Shown piece after piece: positions 28,743 to 36,592 of a DNA stretch of 64,000 bases. The position numbers and the translations under genes are program-made. Below the pieces are notes generated by a model. It searched no databases. It saw only the letters and a program-made list of their open reading frames with translations, and was not told where the DNA came from. The number at the start of each line of letters is the position of its first letter. Positions within the stretch are counted from its first letter, which is position 1. This DNA comes from Vibrio renipiscarius (GTDB taxonomy: Bacteria; Pseudomonadota; Gammaproteobacteria; Enterobacterales; Vibrionaceae), in assembly GCF_000827885.1 (NCBI RefSeq), contig NZ_JTKH01000006.1, positions 248,001-312,000 on the forward strand, given 5' to 3'.

Positions 28743-29933
28743 ATGTCTATCCGCCATTTTTTCTTGGGGTTGGTGCTTTCTGCCAGCGCCTTACTTTCTG
28801 GTTGCTCTTTATTAGAACTAAAAATTGATACGCAAACCGTGCCATTGACTCAGCAAGAGCTGAACATGCGCATTATGACGCGTGAATACACCCAGCAGTT
28901 TTTCGCTCAGGTAGAGCAAGCGGCCGATGTGTTGCAAACTCGCTATGAGGCGGATGACAAAGTGCATCAGTCTTATGTTTTATTGTGGAAAATTAACGCT
29001 GAAGAAGGCATGCAAGCGGCGGCTTACCAAGTCTCGCCAATGGCAGGGTTGATTGATAGTTGGGTTTTTGTTCAGCAAATGAACCAATTTTATGCGCATG
29101 GTAATGGTCAGCACCTTTTCGTGGGTAAAACACTCGCCAATGGTGAGCGCAGTGACGACGAAGCAAAGCAAGTCTCACAGCATCTGGCTAACGAAGTCGA
29201 TAAGCTTGCTCGTTCGCTTTTAAAACCAGCGGTATATAAACAATCCCAAGCGTTTGTGACCAAGTTTGTAGAGACATACCCATTTGCGGATTTGAGTTTG
29301 ATTCGTACACCGGCTTACCGAGCGTGGTTAGAAGCGAATCAAATTAACGAGGAAGATGCGGTAACAACATTAGGGACAATGCCTGAAGCGTTGGGGGACG
29401 TCTCTGATCGCTTAAGCCTGGTTTCAGAGCAAACCCCAAAAGTGATGACTTGGAAAGCGCAGTTATTGGCCTTGAATAGCTCAGCCAGCATTGCACAAGT
29501 GAATCAAGCGTTGGATAGCTTAAAAGTTACCTCCGACGCGCTGAGTGATTTTATCCGTAACAACCCGGAGTATATGGGGCATTTAGCGGAAGAAATGGCT
29601 TTGCACCTTCAACCTTTGGTTGAAGATATCGATAAAAAAACAGAAGCGCGATTGGTGCAATTAAGTGAAGAGCGCCAAGCATTAGAAACCATGGTGGCAA
29701 GAGAAAGACAAGAAGTGGCTAGCATCATTAGCCAAGAGCGAGAGAGATTTGCTCAAGATCTGGACCATGTATCACAAGAGGTAGTGACCCTCGCGATGGA
29801 CAAGCTTATTGAACTGGTGAAAAGTACCATTCTGTATTTTGTGTTGTTCATTATTGTGATTTTCTTTGCTCCGCTAGGCATCGGCTACCTGCTAGGTAAG
29901 CGCGCAGCGGTGAAAACCAAGGCCGTAAGTTAA
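28743..29933 (+). CDS. Lipoprotein with C-terminal membrane helix
   Basis: A 396-aa protein. The signal peptide ends in the lipobox LLSGC (Cys about residue 21), so the N-terminus is predicted to be lipidated. The body is helical. A charged coiled coil at about residues 300-365 runs into one hydrophobic helix (ILYFVLFIIVIFFAPLGIGYLLG) near the C-terminus, followed by a basic tail. The upstream ATG at 28668 would bury the signal peptide, so 28743 is chosen. It lies 169 bp behind the Hpt gene on the same strand and may be co-transcribed. No family is recognised. Confidence 0.7.
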   Translation: MSIRHFFLGLVLSASALLSGCSLLELKIDTQTVPLTQQELNMRIMTREYTQQFFAQVEQAADVLQTRYEADDKVHQSYVLLWKINAEEGMQAAAYQVSPMAGLIDSWVFVQQMNQFYAHGNGQHLFVGKTLANGERSDDEAKQVSQHLANEVDKLARSLLKPAVYKQSQAFVTKFVETYPFADLSLIRTPAYRAWLEANQINEEDAVTTLGTMPEALGDVSDRLSLVSEQTPKVMTWKAQLLALNSSASIAQVNQALDSLKVTSDALSDFIRNNPEYMGHLAEEMALHLQPLVEDIDKKTEARLVQLSEERQALETMVARERQEVASIISQERERFAQDLDHVSQEVVTLAMDKLIELVKSTILYFVLFIIVIFFAPLGIGYLLGKRAAVKTKAVS

Positions 29934-29984
29934 CGAAGACAGCAAGTTAACCAAGGCAGTAAGTTAGCCACAACGATAAAATAA

Positions 29985-30008
29985 CAAAGAGCGCCTAGGC
30001 GCTCTTTG
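29985..30008. terminator. Bidirectional terminator
   Basis: CAAAGAGCGCCT/AGGCGCTCTTTG perfect palindrome between the lipoprotein gene and nhaC, which converge. Confidence 0.75.
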
Positions 30009-30025
30009 TTTATGGGGTAGAAGAA

Positions 30026-31459
30026 TTAGGCGTTTTGCTGTTGTAAATCCCGCGCTTCTTCTTCGCTTGCTTGCGCTGTGGGTTCGCACTTATCAACAAA
30101 CCAACCCATGTACGAAGTCACGATCGTAACAATGATACATACGAAGCTCAGCCACATGAACGGCGCATAAGAAAGTGTCGCCACGCCTAAAATACTCGCC
30201 ATATAAATGCCGTTGTCACTCCAAGGCACCATACCGGACGTTAACGTGCCACCAAACTCGGCATTGCGAGATAAGTTCTTACGTTTGTAACCTAATCGGT
30301 CGTAGTTTTTCGCGCATATTTTTGGCGTTAAGATCAGTGACACATACATAGCCGAGCCAAAAACGTTGCCCATAAAGGCCGTCGCAATAGTTGACGTTGC
30401 TAAAGAACCCGCGCTGTTCACGCGACGTTCGAACATTTTAGCCACTGTCTCTAAAACGCCCACTTTATCCAGTAAGCCACCAAAGCCTAAACCAAATACG
30501 ATCACCGCCACCGATCCCAGCATAGAAGACATGCCGCCGCGATTTAAGATGGAATCAATAAAGTCGACACCAGATAAAATCGAGTAAGGTTCCCAAGCGG
30601 TTTGGAACGCGGTGAGGAAATCCACATCTTGAATCATGACCGCCCAGATAATACCCAGTAAAGAACCAAAGCTGATCACAGGGAACGAAGGCATACGCAT
30701 CGCCAATAGCGCTAATACGATAATCACAGGAACAAACGAAAATGGAGTGATGTAGAACTGTTGATCCATCGCTGCAATCACGCCATCGACTTGCGACATG
30801 TCGATATTGCCCGCGAAATGAAAACCAAACAGAGTAAACAGAATGCCGGTAATGATGTAGCTGATCAGTGCAATCGGCAACATGCCTTTAATATGCTCAA
30901 CAACTTCAACATTTGACATAGAAGAGGCAAGGATCACGGAGTCTGACAGTGGTGACATTTTATCGCCAAAGTAACAGCCGGATAGAATTGCGCCTGCGGT
31001 AATGGGGGCGGGTACACCAAGGCCTTGACCAATACCCATCATCGCGATACCCGCAGTACCCGCTGCGCCCCACGATGTCCCTGTCGCTAACGCGGTTAAT
31101 GAACAGATCACCATGGTTGCGAGAAGGAAGATAGAAGGGTGAATCGCCTTAAGGCCATAGTAAATGATGGTTGGTACGATGCCGCCTGAAATCCAGGTTC
31201 CAACAAGAGCACCAACGGCCAATAGGATCAGTACCGCCCCAAGGCCATTTGAGATTCCGCTAAGGGCTGCTTGCTCTAACTCTTTGTATTTATGGCCCAG
31301 TCTCAGACCTAATACGATAATAATGAACCAGCCGATATACAACGCAAGCTGAATCGGTAGATTAAACTTGGCAGTAAACGAAAATGCCATCGTTAAGAAT
31401 AAACCAAGTGAAACAATTACTTGCATCAAGCTTGGTAGGCGAAGTGTACGTTGCGTCAT
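30026..31459 (-). CDS. nhaC: Na+/H+ antiporter NhaC
   Basis: A 477-aa inner-membrane antiporter with about 11 helices. GTSWGAAGTAGIAMMGIGQGLG and GDKMSPLSDSVILASSMSNV are the NhaC signatures. In V. cholerae a homologue stands beside asd, as here, divergently transcribed. It is expected to exchange Na+ for H+, although some family members carry amino acids. No riboswitch-like leader is seen in its upstream region. Confidence 0.9.
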   Translation of the reverse strand: MTQRTLRLPSLMQVIVSLGLFLTMAFSFTAKFNLPIQLALYIGWFIIIVLGLRLGHKYKELEQAALSGISNGLGAVLILLAVGALVGTWISGGIVPTIIYYGLKAIHPSIFLLATMVICSLTALATGTSWGAAGTAGIAMMGIGQGLGVPAPITAGAILSGCYFGDKMSPLSDSVILASSMSNVEVVEHIKGMLPIALISYIITGILFTLFGFHFAGNIDMSQVDGVIAAMDQQFYITPFSFVPVIIVLALLAMRMPSFPVISFGSLLGIIWAVMIQDVDFLTAFQTAWEPYSILSGVDFIDSILNRGGMSSMLGSVAVIVFGLGFGGLLDKVGVLETVAKMFERRVNSAGSLATSTIATAFMGNVFGSAMYVSLILTPKICAKNYDRLGYKRKNLSRNAEFGGTLTSGMVPWSDNGIYMASILGVATLSYAPFMWLSFVCIIVTIVTSYMGWFVDKCEPTAQASEEEARDLQQQNA

Positions 31460-32030
31460 CGCGAGCCTCTTAGCTATTTAATACCGTTCATCACTCAACA
31501 CCACAAATCAAACAAAATTTAGGGCAAAAACATTGAAGCAAGGGATTAGCTTACCTATCGCCGTGTGATTGCATAAAGGTTGCGGTTCGAGTTGCTGGCA
31601 GATTACTCTGCAAGTGCTAAGTGATTGATACGAGTGTTAACTCCTTTTTAATAGCACGGACTTTACCCTAAACAGATGAATATATCGAGTCTGTTTCATT
31701 TGTGTATTGTATTTGGCTTACTTTGAGTTTGGTTTTGGTTAAATAAACTGGCCATTGTTATCTTGTTGGTGTCAATTGGATCTTGTAATGTGTTATTTAT
31801 GTGGCACAGCTGTAACGCTGAGTTCGGAGGACGTTAGCCGAGTAAAAAGTGGGATTGAGCGAATGAAATAACGTCATAAATGACATTTTTATGGTTAATT
31901 TATAAAAATAATCGCAAAAGATGTAGCAAAGCGTGATTTTTAACTTGAGATTTTTGTTTGAAAATTGAAGTATGGAGAGAGTACAAATTTCAAAGAATAG
32001 CCATTTTTTAAAATACATGGAGAGTAGATG
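31460..32030. other. Divergent nhaC-asd intergenic region
   Basis: About 570 bp of AT-rich DNA. It was inspected for a lysine riboswitch because of asd and NhaC, but the conserved core elements are not seen. No ORF of note. Promoters for both genes must lie here. Confidence 0.5.
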
Positions 32031-33146
32031 ATGAGAGTAGGTTTAGTTGGTTGGCGTGGCATGGTGGGTTCTGTGCTAATGCAACGTATGGTTGAAGAAG
32101 GTGACTTCAATTTCATTGAACCGGTATTTTACAGTACATCACAAATTGGTATCCCAGCCCCGTTTTTAGGAAAAGAGGCCGGAGATCTGCAAGATGCGTT
32201 TGATATTGAAAGTTTAAAGCAGCTTGATGCCATTATTACGTGTCAAGGTGGTGGTTACACCGAGAAAGTGTACCCAGCACTTCGCCAAGCAGGTTGGAAG
32301 GGCTACTGGATTGATGCTGCTTCGACGCTTCGTATGGCATCGGATTCAATTATTACTCTTGATCCGGTCAACCACACCCAAATCCAGCAAGGCATCCATA
32401 ACGGAACGAACACCTTTGTTGGTGGTAACTGTACCGTGAGCCTAATGCTAATGGGCCTTGGTGGTTTGTTTGAAAAAGGTCTGGTTGAATGGACCAGCGC
32501 AATGACCTATCAAGCGGCGTCAGGTGCAGGCGCACAAAACATGCGTGAGCTTATTTCCCAAATGGGCGTTGTGAACGATGCGGTCAGTTCACAGCTTGCT
32601 AATCCTGCGAGTTCTATTCTTGATATCGACAAAAAAGTGGCTGACACCATGCGCAGCAGTTCGTTCCCTACGGACAAATTCGGTGTTCCGTTGGCAGGCT
32701 CGTTGATCCCATGGATCGACGTGAAGCGCGATAATGGTCAAAGCAAAGAAGAGTGGAAAGCGGGCGTAGAAGCAAACAAGATTCTTGGTTTCCAAAATGC
32801 ACCAGTGCCGATTGATGGTACCTGTGTTCGTATTGGCGCGATGCGTTGTCACTCTCAAGCATTAACCATTAAGCTTAAGCAAAATGTGCCGATGGATGAA
32901 ATTGAAGAGATCATCGCGACGCACAACGATTGGGTGAAAGTGATACCGAATGAGCGTGACATTACTGCGCAAGAGCTGACGCCGGCAAAAGTAACAGGCA
33001 CACTATCGGTTCCGGTTGGTCGTCTGCGTAAGATGGCAATGGGTGATGATTTCCTCAATGCGTTCACCGTTGGTGACCAGCTATTGTGGGGTGCTGCAGA
33101 GCCATTACGCCGCACGCTGCGTATCATCCTTGCTGAGAAACAATAA
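32031..33146 (+). CDS. asd: Aspartate-semialdehyde dehydrogenase
   Basis: A 371-aa cytosolic enzyme that reduces aspartyl phosphate to aspartate semialdehyde, the branch point for Lys, Met, Thr and diaminopimelate. NADP-binding [11 protein letters not shown] is at the N-terminus. The active-site Cys is in [12 protein letters not shown], and the catalytic His lies in [13 protein letters not shown]. It is nearly collinear with the V. cholerae enzyme as recalled. The second of two adjacent ATGs gives the conserved MRVGLVG start. A strong terminator follows. Confidence 0.97.
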   Translation: MRVGLVGWRGMVGSVLMQRMVEEGDFNFIEPVFYSTSQIGIPAPFLGKEAGDLQDAFDIESLKQLDAIITCQGGGYTEKVYPALRQAGWKGYWIDAASTLRMASDSIITLDPVNHTQIQQGIHNGTNTFVGGNCTVSLMLMGLGGLFEKGLVEWTSAMTYQAASGAGAQNMRELISQMGVVNDAVSSQLANPASSILDIDKKVADTMRSSSFPTDKFGVPLAGSLIPWIDVKRDNGQSKEEWKAGVEANKILGFQNAPVPIDGTCVRIGAMRCHSQALTIKLKQNVPMDEIEEIIATHNDWVKVIPNERDITAQELTPAKVTGTLSVPVGRLRKMAMGDDFLNAFTVGDQLLWGAAEPLRRTLRIILAEKQ

Positions 33147-33210
33147 TCAGTCATTCGTTTTACTTACAGTGAACCGGTTAAGTATTTGATGATAAATTGA
33201 CCCGTAAAAT

Positions 33211-33236
33211 GAAAGGCTACCACTCGGTAGCCTTTG
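33211..33236 (+). terminator. Terminator after asd
   Basis: AAAGGCTACC-ACTC-GGTAGCCTTT perfect stem with T-rich tail. Confidence 0.85.
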
Positions 33237-33458
33237 TTGTTTTAACGTTACACGTTTGATGCGTGAAGCCAGTGAGTGATTTATCGCCATAAGCCAGCGT
33301 AACTAGACATTATTTAAGCCATTGCACCTGTTTTCACATTAGAGTAGTGCGGATGGAAAGCAGAGTTTGCTATGATACGCACAGATCCCAGACAATGTGC
33401 TCGACATGCCAGTTTAGGATGACTGTGTATCGATAGAGCCAATGGATAACTTGAAACA

Positions 33459-34115
33459 ATGATAATCAATAAACAAAGCTTAGAAGAGCAAGCCACTGAC
33501 TACCTCCGCGAGAAAATCGTTAACGGTGAAATGGAGCAAGGCGAAAAAATTGTTGAAAGCACTTTAGCCAAGGACTTGGAATTGTCGCGCAGCACGGTTC
33601 GTATGGCGCTTAACACCTTATCTCATGAAGGCTTGGTAGTTCAAAAACCTTACGCAGGTTGGCATGTTTTCATGCTAGATGAAGATGATCTGTGGGAGCT
33701 GTACAACATACGAGTCGCGTTAGAAAGCCAAGCGGCATCGATGGCGGCTGAAAAAGCGTCAGAGCAAGATAAGAAAGCGCTGAGTGCACTGTTCCAAGAA
33801 TATTGCGATCTTTGTGCTGCAGTGCCGGATGACATTCAAGCCATCAGCCAAGCTGATTTCAAATTACATCGAAAAATCATCGAAGTGAGTTGCAGTAAAA
33901 GAATGGAAAAGGCTTACAGCCAAATTGCCAATCAATTACTCAGTTACTTGAGTATGACGCATATTGATTATGATCTTTCACAAAGTGCGCTTAGCCATAA
34001 GCCGATGATTGATGCGATTTGTGACGGTAATGCAGAGCTTGCGTGGCAAGAGGCAAAAGCCAATATCACGCCAGTTACGCCCCTGTGTGATTCAATAAAG
34101 AATCATCAAGCATAA
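33459..34115 (+). CDS. GntR family regulator (FadR/FCD subfamily)
   Basis: A 218-aa cytosolic repressor-type protein. The N-terminal winged helix-turn-helix covers residues 8-72 (ATDYLREKIVNGEMEQGEKI...LELSRSTVRMALNTLSHEGLV). The C-terminal all-helical FCD ligand domain holds the metal-binding pattern (D)xxxH...H (FKLHRKIIE, then SHKPMIDAI). The effector is probably an organic acid but unknown. No obvious target operon is adjacent; asd lies upstream on the same strand behind a terminator. Confidence 0.85.
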   Translation: MIINKQSLEEQATDYLREKIVNGEMEQGEKIVESTLAKDLELSRSTVRMALNTLSHEGLVVQKPYAGWHVFMLDEDDLWELYNIRVALESQAASMAAEKASEQDKKALSALFQEYCDLCAAVPDDIQAISQADFKLHRKIIEVSCSKRMEKAYSQIANQLLSYLSMTHIDYDLSQSALSHKPMIDAICDGNAELAWQEAKANITPVTPLCDSIKNHQA

Positions 34116-34298
34116 CGGATAGCTTGTCGCTCGCGAATCCGATTATTGACTCTCACTCGGTCGAGTTATCTTTAAGGTATACGGGCAGTGGAGTGGATGA
34201 CTAAAGAGAAGCGAGGGAGTAAAGAAAGAGAAGCGACTTGGTGCAAGGTGAAATACACAATGGACATACAAGTTGGAATGAACTTTCGCTAATTTAAT

Positions 34299-34325
34299 AA
34301 AGAGGGTGTCTATGACACCCTCTTT
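34299..34325. terminator. Bidirectional terminator between the GntR gene and the K+ channel
   Basis: AAAGAGGGTGTC-TAT-GACACCCTCTTT perfect stem flanked by A and T runs. Confidence 0.85.
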
Positions 34326-34354
34326 TGCATTTCTGAGCGTGGAATATCGCTCTT

Positions 34355-35206
34355 TCAATCACGTTCAGCGTGTTGAACCACCATCCGCTCATCAGGATCA
34401 GCAAGTTCGCTGCCGCAGAACTTACAATTCATCGCATCCGATTCATGACCCGCCTTTGAACAGTTTGGACACTTAACCAAAGTTCGGTGTGACTTCATCT
34501 CTTGGTTGAGTTCAGCGGTGATGATCCCGGTTGGTACTGCCAATATTGAATAACCCAGCAACATCGTGATGGATGCGATGCCTTTACCCAAAGCGGTTTG
34601 AGGCACGAGATCCCCATAACCCACCGTCGTAATCGTCACAATTGCCCAATAGATGCTTTGCGGAATACTGGTAAAGCCATTAGAGGGGCCTTCAATAACA
34701 TAAATGAGCGAACCTAGAATCGTGACCAAAATGGCGACGGTATTAAAGAAGATAAAAATCTTACGCTTCGCCATAAGCAATGAACGCAGCAAAATATTTG
34801 AATCTTGCAGATAACGCACGAGCTTTAATACGCGGAAAATACGCATCACGCGCAATAGCCTTATCACACCCATGAATGAAACCGCAGGGAAGAAGATCGC
34901 TAAATAGGTCGGTAAAATGGCCAGTAAATCGATCACGCCATAAAAGCTGGTGGCGTAAGATTTTGGTTTTGGAGAACAGTACAGGCGCAATAGGTATTCA
35001 AGCGTGAATAATGCGGTAAAGGCATATTCACAGTAACGAAGCTCTGTACTCCATTCGGTCATTACAGAAGGTAACGACTCTAAAACCAGAACCACAAGCG
35101 ACGTTAGAATGGCAATGATTAAGCCAATATCAAACGCTCGGCCTGCTTTGGTGTGCGTACCGAAGATAATGACGTAAAGATGGTGCTTTAAAGAGGTCTT
35201 TGGCAT
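34355..35206 (-). CDS. Voltage-gated-like potassium channel with C-terminal zinc ribbon
   Basis: A 283-aa inner-membrane channel subunit. Six helices are predicted; S4 carries spaced arginines (FMGVIRLLRVMRIFRVLKLVRYL). The pore loop has the K+ selectivity filter TVGYGD. The cytosolic tail ends with two Cys pairs (CPNCSKAG and CKFCGSE) about 18 residues apart, a zinc-ribbon-like module. Tetramer assembly in the inner membrane is expected. It lies behind the ychE-adhE locus, with no regulator nearby. Confidence 0.88.
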   Translation of the reverse strand: MPKTSLKHHLYVIIFGTHTKAGRAFDIGLIIAILTSLVVLVLESLPSVMTEWSTELRYCEYAFTALFTLEYLLRLYCSPKPKSYATSFYGVIDLLAILPTYLAIFFPAVSFMGVIRLLRVMRIFRVLKLVRYLQDSNILLRSLLMAKRKIFIFFNTVAILVTILGSLIYVIEGPSNGFTSIPQSIYWAIVTITTVGYGDLVPQTALGKGIASITMLLGYSILAVPTGIITAELNQEMKSHRTLVKCPNCSKAGHESDAMNCKFCGSELADPDERMVVQHAERD

Positions 35207-35300
35207 GACATGTCATCGATAAAAAATAATGCAATATCATACCAGAAAGTAAAGAAAGAGGCCTATCCGAGATATCGCACAGGCCCTTATATCAAAGCGC

Positions 35301-35942
35301 TTAGCCTATTAAGGCTGGGAATAAACCGCGTAAACCATTGGCGATAAATTCAATGCCTAGAGCGCCCAAGATCAAACCCATGATACGAGTAATGACGTTG
35401 ATGCCCGTTTGGCCTAAGAAACGAACCAATAGTGGGGCTGAGCGGAATAGTAACCATGAGCAGAAGCAAAATGCGATGATGGTTAAAATAATGCCCAAGG
35501 TATCAAACATACTCGGGTAGCGTGCGCCGTAAACAATCGTTGAACTGATTGCACCAGGGCCAGCCATCAAAGGCATCGCTAGTGGCACCACGCCGACTTG
35601 TTCACGAGTAACCGATTCCGTTTTCTCTTGTTTGTTCTGTTTATCTTCACCGAGTTTCCCGCTCATCATTGAAAACGCGATGCTAATTAACAGCATGCCA
35701 CCCGCTACACGGAATGAATCGATAGAAATACTGAACATGTCGAGAAGAAACTGACCCGCCAGCAAAGAAACAACCAAGATGATAACAACGGCAAAATTTG
35801 CCGTTAAGGCAGTCTTTTTCTTTTCCTCTAATGTCATGTGGTTCGTTAACGAAACAAACACAGGCATGATACCAATAGGGTTAACGGCCGCGACAAGGCC
35901 TAAAAAAAACTGAAGAAAAATCGCAAGCTCGATGGTTTGCAT
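35301..35942 (-). CDS. ychE: MarC/YchE family membrane protein
   Basis: A 213-aa inner-membrane protein with six predicted helices of the MarC (UPF0056) family. NPIGIMPVFVSLT and PLAMPLMAGPGAISSTIV are the family motifs. In E. coli ychE stands beside adhE, as here, which supports the symbol. The transport function suggested for the family is unproven. It is divergent from adhE. Confidence 0.85.
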   Translation of the reverse strand: MQTIELAIFLQFFLGLVAAVNPIGIMPVFVSLTNHMTLEEKKKTALTANFAVVIILVVSLLAGQFLLDMFSISIDSFRVAGGMLLISIAFSMMSGKLGEDKQNKQEKTESVTREQVGVVPLAMPLMAGPGAISSTIVYGARYPSMFDTLGIILTIIAFCFCSWLLFRSAPLLVRFLGQTGINVITRIMGLILGALGIEFIANGLRGLFPALIG

Positions 35943-36592
35943 AGTAATGACTCACGCGTTGGCAGTATGAAAAAGGTAAAGGGGTAATTTCGCGCATAAT
36001 GTAGTTCATTACGAGAAAGTAAACGAATGAAAAAATCTAACGTATAAAGGTTCGAATGGGTGAGAAAATCTTATTATTGACGCTTTTGTGAACGATATAA
36101 AAATGGTTTGTTACAGAAGCGGCAGAGATAGAGAGGATGCTTTTTTCATAAGTGTTAACATTCGCACATTTTCAACAAAAGATAAGTGTATTTATAGAGA
36201 GATAATGTGATTTGGATATACTATCAGTGGCACGTAAAATCTTACTTACAATCGTGAGTTTTGTAGATAAATGAAAGTTTTTTACAGAATTTTGAAAGTT
36301 TTTGAGTTTTTGTTGGTTAAGTGCGGTTTTTTTAAACACCAGTGGTTCGGGGTTATATTTGTTTTAAATCAGTGTGTTAATGATGTATTCTTTCGGTGTT
36401 TACCACTAAGGGAGTAATTAGTTTTTCATAACTGATCTGAGTCAATTTTTTTCACACTCTGAAATATTATACTCAGCCCTGAAAGCAATTTACTAAGAGT
36501 GTTATTCACCCAGTCACGAAGCAACGTGAAAGAGTACAAATAACGAGCTTAATAAAAAGTTTTTAATATTTGTTAATTTTAGGAGATTCCCT
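35943..36592. other. Long divergent ychE-adhE regulatory region
   Basis: About 650 bp of AT-rich DNA without an ORF. It holds an FNR-like site at 36432-36445 and probably a long adhE leader. No conserved RNA fold was recognised. Confidence 0.5.
36432..36445 (+). promoter_or_regulatory. FNR-like site upstream of adhE
   Basis: CTGAT-CTGA-GTCAA matches TTGAT-N4-ATCAA at 8 of 10 positions. It lies about 150 bp before the adhE start, plausible for a fermentation gene. Candidate only. Confidence 0.4.

Noticed and set aside
31460..32030. Lysine riboswitch upstream of nhaC or asd
   Set aside because: Both neighbours suggested it, but none of the conserved lysine-element core blocks were found on either strand.
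34143..34358. 71-codon minus-strand ORF behind the K+ channel gene
   Set aside because: It runs through a strong terminator hairpin and has no recognisable protein pattern.
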